NCBI GenBank assembly: GCA_024347235.1
Contig: AP025283.1
Span: 4,836,001 to 4,900,000, forward strand
Direction of reading: 5' to 3'
Source of the DNA: Aliamphritea spongicola
GTDB lineage: Bacteria; Pseudomonadota; Gammaproteobacteria; Pseudomonadales; Balneatricaceae
Length of the DNA: 64,000 nucleotides
Shown here one piece after another: positions 10,947 to 19,102 of this stretch (position 1 is the stretch's first letter; each line of letters starts with the position of its first letter). The position numbers and the translations under genes were made by a program. The notes below the pieces were generated by a model. That model was not told where the DNA came from. It worked only from the letters and a program-made list of their open reading frames with translations, and ran no database searches.

Positions 10947-11714
10947 ATGCAAGCCACAACACCAGTAACAGCACTCATCCTCGGCGGTTCCAGCGGTATG
11001 GGCCTGACCATCGCAAAACGGCTTATGGCACAGGGCATCAGCACCTGTATCGTCGGCCGCTCTGCAGCTAAACTCAACCAGATCAGTGCAGAACATCAGA
11101 GCAACGGCTTACTCTCAACCTACCGTGCCGACCTCTACGAGCCTCAGGATGTCGATGATCTGATCAGTCATATCGCCACTCAGCCTCAGGGAATCCGGTA
11201 CTTCGTCAATGCTGCCGGCTATTTCAATCCAAAAGCATTTACTGACCATACCCCGGAAGATTATGACCTGTATATGCAACTCAACCGCGCCAGCTTCTTC
11301 ATCTCCCAGGCAGTTGCCCGCAACATGCAACAGCACGGCGGTGGCAACATCGTGCACATCGGTTCTATGTGGGCGAAGCAGGCTGTGAAAGCAACACCGT
11401 CATCGGCCTATTCAATGGCCAAAGCCGGCCTGCACTCACTGACCCAGCATATGGCAATGGAACTGGCGGATGACAACATCCGGGTCAACGCCGTATCACC
11501 GGCCGTCGTCGCCACACCTATTTACGAAGCCTTTATTCCCCAACAGGAAGTCCCGCAGGCACTGGCAGGTTTTAACGGCTTCCATCCGATAGGACGTATC
11601 GGCCAGCCTGAAGACGTTGCCGCAACCGTTGCCTTCCTGCTCAGCGAAGAAAGCAGCTGGGTAACCGGCGCAATCTGGGATGTGGACGGCGGCGTGATGG
11701 CCGGCCGCAACTGA
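10947..11714 (+). CDS. Short-chain dehydrogenase/reductase
   Basis: A 255-residue classical SDR enzyme. It has the nucleotide-binding motif GGSSGMG near residue 13, NAAGYF, the catalytic serine in HIGSMWA, the YSMAK tyrosine/lysine pair and a C-terminal GAIWDVDGG typical of FabG-like members. The frame is intact. The substrate cannot be told from sequence. It is transcribed away from the HxlR-type regulator, its likely controller, and ends at a shared terminator with trpG. Confidence 0.85.
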   Translation: MQATTPVTALILGGSSGMGLTIAKRLMAQGISTCIVGRSAAKLNQISAEHQSNGLLSTYRADLYEPQDVDDLISHIATQPQGIRYFVNAAGYFNPKAFTDHTPEDYDLYMQLNRASFFISQAVARNMQQHGGGNIVHIGSMWAKQAVKATPSSAYSMAKAGLHSLTQHMAMELADDNIRVNAVSPAVVATPIYEAFIPQQEVPQALAGFNGFHPIGRIGQPEDVAATVAFLLSEESSWVTGAIWDVDGGVMAGRN

Positions 11715-11726
11715 TCAGCAGGCACA

Positions 11727-11758
11727 AAAACCGCCGGTGCGGCTGCACGGGCGGTTTT
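11727..11758. terminator. Bidirectional terminator between the SDR gene and trpG
   Basis: AAAACCGCC/GGCGGTTTT with an inner GTGC/GCAC stem and GGCT loop, between two convergent genes. Confidence 0.85.
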
Positions 11759-11773
11759 ATGTATGTTTACTGA

Positions 11774-12451
11774 TTATTCATCACAAAACAGGAAGTTACG
11801 GATCAGCTCCTTGCCACCTTCCGTCGCAAAGGACTCCGGATGGAACTGAATGCCATAAATCGGATATTCCTTATGCTGCAGCCCCATAATTTCATACCTG
11901 GCTGACGGGTCTGCCACCAGCGTCGCCAGATCTGCTTCCGACATTTCACCGGCATCCGCCTGATTCACCACGGCCGTTAGCCGCAAGCAGTCAGGGAAAC
12001 TGCTCACCTCAGCAATCAGAGAGTGGTAACGCATAATTTCCAGAAAGTTCGGAATGCCGCGGAAGACAGAGCTGCCATCATGCACAATCGGGCTGATCTT
12101 ACCGTGCATTGGCAAAGCAGCCTTCACCACCTTGCCGCCAAACTGATGCACAATCCCCTGCATGCCCAGACACACGCCCAGCAGCGGAATGGTTTTGCCC
12201 AACTCCTGAATCACCTGAGCACAAATACCAAAGTAGCTTTCGTCTTCAGGGGTACCCGGGCCCGGTGACACGATGATCCGATCCGGCGCAGCGGCTTTTA
12301 TATCTTCCAGCGTCACTTCATCATTACGCTTCACCACCAGTTGGAAGTTTTCCAGCCGGCCCTGATGCTGTTCCGCACTGAGAATTTCACCAATGTACTG
12401 ATACAGGTTGTACGTAAAGGAATCGTAATTATCGATAATATAAACTTTCAT
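11774..12451 (-). CDS. trpG: Anthranilate synthase glutamine amidotransferase subunit TrpG
   Basis: A 225-residue class I glutamine amidotransferase that supplies ammonia to TrpE. Seen: DNYDSFTYNL at the N-terminus, the oxyanion motif SPGPGTP, the nucleophile motif GVCLGMQG and the histidine/glutamate motif GIQFHPES. It starts 11 bases after the trpE stop and is the last gene of a trpR-trpE-trpG operon. This type can also serve as PabA; adjacency to trpE and a TrpR operator favours tryptophan synthesis. Confidence 0.9.
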   Translation of the reverse strand: MKVYIIDNYDSFTYNLYQYIGEILSAEQHQGRLENFQLVVKRNDEVTLEDIKAAAPDRIIVSPGPGTPEDESYFGICAQVIQELGKTIPLLGVCLGMQGIVHQFGGKVVKAALPMHGKISPIVHDGSSVFRGIPNFLEIMRYHSLIAEVSSFPDCLRLTAVVNQADAGEMSEADLATLVADPSARYEIMGLQHKEYPIYGIQFHPESFATEGGKELIRNFLFCDE

Positions 12452-12462
12452 GCCTGCGCCCC

Positions 12463-13853
12463 TTACTGTGCGGTGTCTTTAACAAACTGATCCAGCACTT
12501 TCTTGGTACCGGCAAATTTACGCTGAATTTCCTGATACTCATCTTCAGGATTAGAGTCATAGACGTTACCGCCACAGGTTTGCACATAGGCTTCTTCGCC
12601 GTTGGCAAACACCGTCCGGATCGGAATCGCAAAAGCACAGTCACCGTTAAAGGAGAAGTGCCCCACTGCACCGCCATAAGGGCCACGGCCGTCTGATTCC
12701 AGATCATCAATGATCTTCATGGCTTCAATCTTCGGCGCGCCGGTTAACGTACCTGCCGGGAAGTTACTCGCCAGTGCCGAGAACATGTCCTGATCCTGGG
12801 CGATAATGCCAACAATCTCACTGGAAATGTGCTGTACATGGCTGAAGCGCTTAATGTCCATCAGGCTGCGGACTTTTACCGTACCGAACTGCGCCACGCG
12901 GCCAATATCATTCCGGTGCAGGTCGACAATCATATTGTGTTCGGCAATTTCCTTCGGATCATTCAGCAGCTTGCGGGCCAGCTCACGGTCCTCGGCTTCG
13001 GTTGCGCCACGCTGCGCAGTACCGGCCAGAGGGAAGGTTTCCATCTCGCCCTGACGCAAGCGGAACAACAGCTCAGGGCTGGCACCGATCAGCTTCTGCT
13101 CGCCGAATTTAAGGTAATACATTTGCGGAGACGGATTCACTTCCCGCAGCTGCTCATAAATATTGATGGTGTCGCCCTTCAGGGTGAAGCGCTTCTTGAA
13201 GCCCACCTCCGTCTGGAAGATTTTGCCGTCAATAATATCCTGCTTAACCTTCATGACCGCCGCCGCATGCTCTTCACGGCTCATGGTCTCCTCGCCCACC
13301 AGAATTTCCAGCTCACCGTTGCCCGGGTACTCCGCATCAATCAGCTGCTGCACCAGATCCATACGGTTATCGTCGTAGTAGAAGTAGAAAACCTCACCGG
13401 TCATTTTGTCGAGGATCAGGCCGTCCTTATACAAGCCAAACTTGAACGCATTGAACATCTCACTGCTTTGCAGGTTCAGCGTCGGCTCAAAGTAGTTCAT
13501 GCTGTCATAACCCAGATAACCGGTCAGACCACCGGCATACTTACGGGAAATCACATCCTGAGGAATCAGATCCCGCAGCAGGTAATAGGGGTTATCACTC
13601 GGATATTCCTCGGTGCTGCCATCACGTTCCTGAATAAACAGGCTCTTACCTTCCGCCCAGATAATTTTTCCGGATCAAAACCGATAATTGAGTGGCGGGA
13701 GATATAACTTTCTTCCCCCAGCGACTCGAGCATGAAACAAATATCAAACTGCTTATCGAGCTTTTTAAACAGTTCGAAGAAATCAAAGCCGGCCCCCATC
13801 GGGACATACTGTGGTTTTCTGGGTAAATTGATCGGATCAGGCTTACGGGACAT
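12463..13853 (-). CDS. trpE: Anthranilate synthase component I TrpE (one apparent frameshift)
   Basis: The repaired protein is about 463 residues and converts chorismate to anthranilate with TrpG. It has the chorismate-binding core with PLAGTAQRGAT, HNMIVDLHRND, FPAGTLTGAPKIEA and TCGGNVYDS. It is somewhat shorter than the enterobacterial enzyme and begins MSRKPDPINLPRKPQY. The break lies in an A/T run near 13667-13671 and one added base joins EKLSG to the real continuation EKIIWAEG. Feedback inhibition by tryptophan is expected for the family but cannot be read from sequence. Confidence 0.9.
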
Positions 13854-13920
13854 AACATTCTCTGGATTCAGCCGCTACCTCTGGATAACCGGCAACGGGA
13901 TTAAATTCGGTAAACAGCTT

Positions 13921-14168
13921 TTACTGGCTGTCTTTTAACGCTCTGGAGCCGCGGGTAACGGTGGCAATCCCCACCCCAGGGTTTCTGCAATCTGTCGTTG
14001 CGGCACACCCTGCTCCAGCATCTTAAAAATCTGCAGACGCTTGGTCACCTCAACAAACTCATTGGGTGTCAGCAAATCACGTAACGCCGACTCCATTGCA
14101 TCCGGGCTATCAATGTCTAACAAATGACGTGTTAATGCGGCGATATATTCTTTTTCAGTGCTCATCAT
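13921..14168 (-). CDS. trpR: Trp operon repressor TrpR (one apparent frameshift)
   Basis: The repaired protein is about 82 residues, slightly short for TrpR. It has the helix-turn-helix region LTPNEFVEVTKRLQIF, then QRQIAETLGVGIATVTRGS after adding one base to a G/C run near 13976-13979. The protein binds operators when loaded with tryptophan. It is the first gene of an operon with trpE and trpG and has strong TrpR-type sites at its own promoter, so it should repress itself and the two biosynthetic genes together. The start may be either of two adjacent ATG codons (14168 or 14165). Confidence 0.85.
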
Positions 14169-14180
14169 AAACAACTTAGC

Positions 14181-14226
14181 ATGTACTAGCGAACTAGTAT
14201 GCTAGTACATTGATATTTTCAGTCAA
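14181..14226 (-). promoter_or_regulatory. trpR-trpE-trpG promoter with tandem TrpR operator
   Basis: On the minus strand, TTGACT (14226-14221) and TAGCAT (14204-14199) with a 16-base spacer form a sigma-70 promoter. Overlapping the -10 is a 30-bp palindrome (14181-14210) with arms ATGTACTAGC and GCTAGTACAT. It holds three CTAG cores spaced exactly 8 bp apart, at 14186, 14194 and 14202. The stretch CGAACTAGTATGCTAGTACA matches the E. coli trp operator at 16 of 20 positions, as I recall that sequence. Confidence 0.85.
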
Positions 14227-14354
14227 GCATTATTTCTTCAGGCCTGACAATTCGGTTAACACACCATCCAGCCCCGTCATAAAAATGAACAGAACATAAA
14301 CAAAAATGAAACAAATACCCGTCAGCCAAATACATCACACATCCGCCTGAAACA

Positions 14355-14368
14355 TTGATATACATCAA
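14355..14368. promoter_or_regulatory. Perfect FNR/Anr box
   Basis: TTGATATACATCAA fits the FNR/Anr consensus TTGAT-N4-ATCAA exactly. It lies in the gap between the trpR promoter and the long GGA-rich RNA, about 115 bases before the RNA's predicted start and about 165 before the trpR start on the other strand. It is more likely to affect the RNA, but the distance is larger than for a standard activator site, so a second promoter near 14400 is possible. Confidence 0.5.
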
Positions 14369-14423
14369 TATTTGAAATCTTTTGAAAAATAAAAATCATC
14401 AAAATTCAAACAAAATCACCTTT

Positions 14424-14438
14424 TAGGAATTATTCCTA
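14424..14438. promoter_or_regulatory. 15-bp palindrome upstream of the GGA-rich RNA promoter
   Basis: TAGGAAT-T-ATTCCTA is a perfect palindrome centred about 47 bases before the predicted RNA start, a usual place for an activator. Csr/Rsm RNAs are activated by GacA/UvrY-type response regulators. This dyad does not match the Pseudomonas GacA box (TGTAAG-N6-CTTACA), so the binding protein is unknown. Confidence 0.45.
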
Positions 14439-14442
14439 TATC

Positions 14443-14471
14443 TTCTGACACGCAATTCTCAATAATAGAAT
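14443..14471 (+). promoter_or_regulatory. Predicted sigma-70 promoter of the GGA-rich RNA
   Basis: TAGAAT at 14466-14471 serves as the -10, with TTCTGA (17-base spacer) or CTGACA (15-base spacer) as a weak -35. Transcription would start near 14477-14479, exactly where the first GGA hairpin begins. A weak -35 fits dependence on an activator. Confidence 0.5.
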
Positions 14472-14476
14472 AGCAA

Positions 14477-15123
14477 GAGCAGGACGCTCCCGGTTATCAG
14501 GAAGATAACCCGCTGAAAGGAAGCTCAGAGACCTGTCAGGTGCAGGGATAGCGCCACTTAATGACAGACTCATCCGGAGTAAAGGACATTCCGGAAATAT
14601 CTGCCAGAGCAGAAACAAAGGCTAAGGAAGCCGACAACTGCAGGAAGCAGAAATCAAACAAATACTCTTCTTTGAATGAAAGTTGTTTGAATGAGCAGGA
14701 AGCTCAAAACCCGAAACGGTCAGGTTATCAGGATGATAACTTGCTACAGGGAAGTGAAAAGGCCTGTCAGGTGTATGGAGAGCACCGTTCAATGACAGAC
14801 TCATCCAGAGTAAAGGATATTCCGGAAATATCTGCCAGCGCAGAACCAAAGGCTAAGGAAGCCGACACTTGCAGGGAGCAGACAAACACTCTTCTTTAAG
14901 TGAAAGTCGTTTAAATGAAGGCTGTTTGAATGAGCAGGAAGCTCAAAACCCGAAACAGTCAGGTTATCAGGAAGATACCTGCTGTAGGGAAACACAGTGA
15001 TCTTGTCAGGTGCACGGATAGCGCTATTCAATGACTGATCCGGCCGGAGTAAAGGACACTCCGGTAGTCTGCTCAGGCAGAAAAGAGGCCAGGGAGGCCA
15101 TCGGTTGCAGGAAGCAACCTTAA
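14477..15123 (+). repeat. Three imperfect tandem repeats (about 215, 239 and 193 nt) inside the GGA-rich RNA
   Basis: Copies start at 14477, 14692 and 14931. Each opens with a GAGC-AGGA-GCTC hairpin and then a GGTTATC-AGGA-GATAACC hairpin (14492, 14723, 14962). Next comes the phrase AATGACAGACTCATCC or a variant, then a GGA hairpin with CCGG arms. The block CTAAGGAAGCC and a TGCAGG(A/G)A hairpin follow in the first two copies. Stems are kept while loop bases vary and the copies differ by indels that are not multiples of three. The third copy is the most diverged. Confidence 0.8.
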
Positions 15124-15358
15124 TGAATCAGGGATGCATTCACGGTAAACAGGACGTTTTCCGTTACAACAGGGAGGATCACGCTGCAGGGACAGGCAGC
15201 ACAAGGTCAGCAGGAGCAACGACCGCCCCGAAAGGTTCATGATGAATCACCGGGTTTCAGGGACGCACTTTTAAGCAAAGGGAATAGCACCGGCCCATGG
15301 CCGGAAATCTGTAAGGCAAGTAAAGGAGGCGAAGCCGCACAGACACCATTTCAAGAAA

Positions 15359-15386
15359 GCATTCAGTGACGATTGAGTGCTTTTTT
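15359..15386 (+). terminator. Intrinsic terminator of the GGA-rich RNA
   Basis: GCATTCA pairs with TGAGTGC (7 bp, one G-U) around an 8-base loop and is followed directly by TTTTTTCTTT on the plus strand. It lies 60 bases before the uvrD promoter, so it separates the RNA from uvrD. Confidence 0.8.
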
Positions 15387-15447
15387 CTTTCTGCCCTTCT
15401 TTTATACCCACCGTTCAGATAACACTCGCGCCCGGACATGGGTCTGC

Positions 15448-15475
15448 TATAATCCGCTACTGATTATTTATACAG
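15448..15475 (+). promoter_or_regulatory. uvrD promoter with LexA (SOS) box
   Basis: A perfect -10 TATAAT (15448-15453) is followed by CTG-N10-CAG at 15460-15475, within TACTGATTATTTATACAG. This fits the LexA box consensus and sits over the expected transcription start, so LexA would block uvrD until DNA damage. The -35 is weak. SOS control of uvrD is established in E. coli. Confidence 0.75.
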
Positions 15476-15507
15476 CAAATTCTGCATCAGCATAGACCCG
15501 GGCACTT

Positions 15508-17730
15508 ATGGACGTATCTCACCTGCTTGACTCACTCAACGAAGCGCAGCGCGACGCAGTTTCCGCGCCACTTGGTAACCTGCTGGTACTGGCCGGTGCA
15601 GGCTCAGGCAAAACCCGGGTACTGGTTCACCGGATTGCCTGGCTGATCCAGACAGAAGGCCTGTCACCGTATTCAATTATGGCGGTAACCTTCACCAATA
15701 AAGCCGCCAAAGAAATGCGCGGCCGGATCGAAGAACTGCTGGGGCTGAATCCCAGCGGAATGTGGGTAGGCACCTTCCACGGTCTGGCACACCGTATTTT
15801 GCGGGCACACTGGCGCGATGCGGGCCTGACTGAAAACTTCCAGATCATGGATTCTGATGATCAGTTGCGATTGGTTAAACGGCTCAGCAAAGAAATGAAT
15901 CTGGACGACAGCCGCTGGCCTGCCAAACAGTTTCAGTGGTATATCAACGCCCAGAAAGATGACGGCCTGCGTGCCGCCCATATTGATCCCGGCGGCGATC
16001 CCTATGCACAGATGATGGTCACCATGTACAGCGCCTATGAAGAAGCCTGTGAACGTGGCGGCATGGTGGACTTTGGTGAACTGATCCTGCGGTCACTGGA
16101 ATTACTGCGCGACCGCAACCCTTCCCTGCTGAAACACTATCAGGACCGCTTCCGCTATATTCTCGTAGACGAATTTCAGGATACCAACACCATCCAGTAT
16201 GCCTGGCTGAAACTGCTGTGCAGCGAAATGGACCCGCGCCAACCCCAGCCGGAAAAACTGATGGCGGTAGGCGATGACGACCAGTCCATCTACGGCTGGC
16301 GTGGTGCAAAAATCGAAAACATCCAGCGTTTTAAAGACGACTACAACGATACAACCGTGGTGCGTCTGGAACAAAACTACCGTTCCACCCGGAATATTCT
16401 CAGCGCAGCCAACGCCGTTATCGTCAATAACCAGGGCCGTCTGGGTAAAGAACTATGGACCGAAGGCACCGATGGCGAACCTATTTCCGTTTATGCCGCT
16501 TTTAATGAACAGGATGAGTCCCGCTTCATCGTTGATCAGATCGAAAGCTGGGTACGGGACGGCAACCTGCGCAGTGAATCTGCCATTCTGTACCGTTCCA
16601 ATGCCCAGTCCCGGGTACTTGAGGAAGCCCTGATCCGTGCTGGTATGCCATACCGTATCTACGGCGGCCAGCGCTTCTATGACCGGCTCGAAATCAAAAA
16701 TGCCCTTGCCTACATGCGCCTGCTCAGCAATCGCGAAGACGATACCGCTATGGAACGGGTCATTAACGTGCCCACCCGCGGTATCGGCGGCAAAACCATT
16801 GAAGAAGTCCGCCTGCACGCCCGTACAGAAGGCGTCTCCATGTGGCGGGCTGCCAATGAAGTGGTGGAACTGAATAAACTGTCTGCCCGGGCGGCCAATG
16901 CCCTGCAGGCATTCATTGACCTGATCAACGATCTTGACCAGAACACCCAACATGCTGAGCTGAACGAGCAGACAGAACACGTGGTGCAGTACTCCGGTCT
17001 GATTGAGCATCACCTCAAAGAAAAGGGTGAAAAAGGTCAGGCACGGGTGGAAAACCTTGAAGAACTGGTCAGTGCTGCCCGTCAGTATCTGTCGACCTGG
17101 GAACCGGACAAAGAAGAAAACGTTAACACCACGCCGCTTGCTTCCTTCCTTGATCAGGCTGCACTGGATGCCGGCGACACCCAGGCAGATGAACATCAGG
17201 ACAGCGTCCAGCTAATGACCCTGCACTCTGCCAAGGGTCTGGAATTCCCTCTGGTGTTTTTGGCCGGCATGGAAGAAGGCCTGTTCCCGCATAACATGTC
17301 GATTGAAGAACCCGGACGTCTGGAAGAAGAACGGCGCCTTTGCTATGTCGGTATCACCCGTGCCATGCAACAGCTGTATCTGACCTATGCCGAATCACGC
17401 CGCTTGCATGGCAATGAAACCTTTAACCGGCCATCCCGATTTATCCGCGAGATTCCGGAAGAGCATCTGCAGGAAGTGCGCCTGAATGCCAGCATTCGCC
17501 GCCCGGTAACCGCCCAACGGGCACCTCAGCAGCCATCATATGCTCAGGCACAGGCCGGTCAGGATGTACCGTCTATCGTACTGGGTCAGCGGGTTTCCCA
17601 TCCGATCTTCGGTGACGGCGTCGTCGTTAACTATGAAGGTCAGGGACCGAAAGCCCGGGTGCAGATTAACTTCGACTACGAAGGCACCAAATGGCTCGTT
17701 GTTGGTTACGCCAACCTGCAACCGCTTTAA
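15508..17730 (+). CDS. uvrD: DNA helicase II UvrD
   Basis: A 740-residue superfamily 1 3'-5' helicase acting in nucleotide-excision and mismatch repair. Motifs: Q-motif LNEAQRDAV, Walker A GAGSGKT (residues 30-36), GTFHGLAHRIL, DEFQDTN, DDQSIYGWRGA, QNYRSTRNIL, TLHSAKGLEFPLVFLAGMEE and a C-terminal tudor-like tail ending in VGYANLQPL. The length and tail are those of UvrD rather than Rep. The frame is intact over 2.2 kb although most neighbours are broken. It ends at a strong terminator. Confidence 0.95.
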   Translation: MDVSHLLDSLNEAQRDAVSAPLGNLLVLAGAGSGKTRVLVHRIAWLIQTEGLSPYSIMAVTFTNKAAKEMRGRIEELLGLNPSGMWVGTFHGLAHRILRAHWRDAGLTENFQIMDSDDQLRLVKRLSKEMNLDDSRWPAKQFQWYINAQKDDGLRAAHIDPGGDPYAQMMVTMYSAYEEACERGGMVDFGELILRSLELLRDRNPSLLKHYQDRFRYILVDEFQDTNTIQYAWLKLLCSEMDPRQPQPEKLMAVGDDDQSIYGWRGAKIENIQRFKDDYNDTTVVRLEQNYRSTRNILSAANAVIVNNQGRLGKELWTEGTDGEPISVYAAFNEQDESRFIVDQIESWVRDGNLRSESAILYRSNAQSRVLEEALIRAGMPYRIYGGQRFYDRLEIKNALAYMRLLSNREDDTAMERVINVPTRGIGGKTIEEVRLHARTEGVSMWRAANEVVELNKLSARAANALQAFIDLINDLDQNTQHAELNEQTEHVVQYSGLIEHHLKEKGEKGQARVENLEELVSAARQYLSTWEPDKEENVNTTPLASFLDQAALDAGDTQADEHQDSVQLMTLHSAKGLEFPLVFLAGMEEGLFPHNMSIEEPGRLEEERRLCYVGITRAMQQLYLTYAESRRLHGNETFNRPSRFIREIPEEHLQEVRLNASIRRPVTAQRAPQQPSYAQAQAGQDVPSIVLGQRVSHPIFGDGVVVNYEGQGPKARVQINFDYEGTKWLVVGYANLQPL

Positions 17731-17740
17731 ATCTGTCTGA

Positions 17741-17766
17741 CAGCCGGCAAATCTGCCGGCTGTTTT
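17741..17766 (+). terminator. Intrinsic terminator after uvrD
   Basis: CAGCCGGCA/TGCCGGCTG, a 9-bp stem with AATC loop, followed by TTTTAT. Confidence 0.9.
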
Positions 17767-17880
17767 ATACATATTTTCCCTTATCAGCCATTAGTCGTAG
17801 TTTTTGCCTTAACCCCTTTCTTTTCTGTGGTTAATCAGGCAAAAATAGATGTACTGAAACTGAATGACGGCAAAGGGAAC

Positions 17881-19102
17881 ATGGCCTTTTATTCCGTGAA
17901 TGCACATATCCAACCACCGTACTGGCCGGATTCCACTGGTCGGTACTGCTGTGTATCTACAGCATACTGGTATGCCCCTTTAGCCGGAATGCCCGCCCAT
18001 ACTCTGCTGGGCCTCTATGCAACGTCAGTTATTCTGACCGCCCTTTGCATTCAAAAGCCAATCAGCAAACAACCAGCCACACCCATCAGGACCCCTGCAA
18101 TTTCTTTCTGCATTCAGGTGCTTATCTGGACCATGCTGGGCTGTGCCATTGCTACATTTAACGCCCTGACGTTTGACTTCCTCCCGGCAGCGCTGAAAAA
18201 GTGATCATTGGCTTTGGCTTTCTGGGCATTTATAACGCCGTCAGCGGCCTGCTCCGGCAACAACACAAACAGCTCAAACCCAGACAGCTTCAGGCATTAC
18301 ATTTCTGGTTACGCTACGGAGTCATCACACTGCCGGTGGTGATTGCCGTCATGACTATTTGGATCATCAATGTTCAGCTTGCCACCTACTGGGCAGACTA
18401 TCAGTTACCGGCCCGGTCTCCGGAACAGATCGTTCTGGCCAGCACCCTGTTTATGCTGCTGATTGCCATCCTGATCAGTCAGAACCTGCTGCGCAGTGGT
18501 TTCAGAATACTCAACAGCCAGGCCCGGCAGCTGCTACTCAGCATCGACCGTCGCGCCAATACACTGAACCCTTCACACCACTGTGAGTTTAAAAGTGTGC
18601 GTCAGCCAGACACTCAGATACTCAACAACCCTGTTTATCAGCGAAAGATTATTCACCGCCTGAGAGCACTTAAATATCTGGATCCGGTTACCGGCACGCA
18701 CAATGCCCGCTTTATTGAAGACTTTCTCAAGAACCGCCAGCAGAAAGAGCCTGATCTGCAGCTGCATTTTTATTGATCCAGATCAAAGAGAAGCCCGTAG
18801 AAAACGTCCTACACTACGAAGAGGATTCTGATGCGTTACAGGCAAAAGCGGCCCAGCGCATTCATCAGTTTCTGATGGCGGAAGATATTTTAGCCCGGCT
18901 GGATAACAACTGCTTTGCGGTCATTCCTGCCAATCCGGAACGGCTGGATGAAAGTAATTTCAGCCAGTGTCTGACACAGAATCTGCAACAGCAGCCACTG
19001 ACACTCAACGGACGTTCAGCTTACGTTAAGTGCAAAATCAGTAGGCAAAACGTCCTTATGCACAGTGCAAAAGCTGGGGCTGACTACGCCTTTCAGCATT
19101 AA
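17881..19102 (+). CDS. Membrane protein with degenerate GGDEF domain (four apparent frameshifts)
   Basis: The repaired protein is about 408 residues. The N-terminal half has several hydrophobic segments (for example VLAGFHWSVLLCIYSILV, HTLLGLYATSVILTALCI, VITLPVVIAVMTIWIINV). A linker leads to a GGDEF-like domain: it starts LDPVTGTHNARFIEDFL, but the active-site position reads DNNCF instead of GGDEF in RLDNNCFAVI, so cyclase activity is unlikely. It may bind c-di-GMP or GTP or act as a partner. Frames are joined at runs near 17887-17890 (T), about 17967 (C, two bases), 18196-18200 (A) and 18769-18773 (T). The ATG at 17881 has an AAGGGA ribosome site; a start at 17827 is the alternative. Confidence 0.6.

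Larger units (their letters stand above)
14477..15386 (+). ncRNA. Candidate giant CsrB/Rsm-type CsrA-sequestering RNA, about 0.9 kb
   Basis: No gene is supported here, but the plus strand has about 35 GGA motifs by my count, against about 8 on the minus strand. Most lie in hairpin loops of the CsrA/RsmA-binding type. Stems with loops AGGAC, AGGAA, AGGAT, AAGGA, CCGGA or AGGGA are at 14477-14489, 14492-14510, 14574-14594, 14620-14632, 14638-14650, 14692-14706, 14724-14740, 14816-14832, 14851-14863, 14869-14881, 14931-14945, 15044-15064, 15087-15099, 15103-15119, 15143-15163 and 15183-15200. A promoter precedes the first hairpin and an intrinsic terminator closes the region. Such RNAs titrate the translational regulator CsrA. 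CsrB of E. coli is about 360 nt, so this would be unusually large. The family is my inference from structure. Confidence 0.75.

Noticed and set aside
14561-14899. A 112-residue open frame inside the GGA-rich region, with internal repeats
   Set aside because: The repeats come from the tandem RNA units. Units differ by indels not divisible by three, stems rather than codons are kept, and the frame covers barely more than one unit.
14436-15031. Several minus-strand open frames of 60-76 residues in the same region
   Set aside because: They are repeats of one another through the tandem units, have no ribosome sites, and oppose the strand that holds the promoter, GGA bias and terminator.
14477-15123. 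CRISPR-like array
   Set aside because: The units are over 190 nt and imperfect, with no short identical repeats separated by unique spacers, and no cas genes are nearby.
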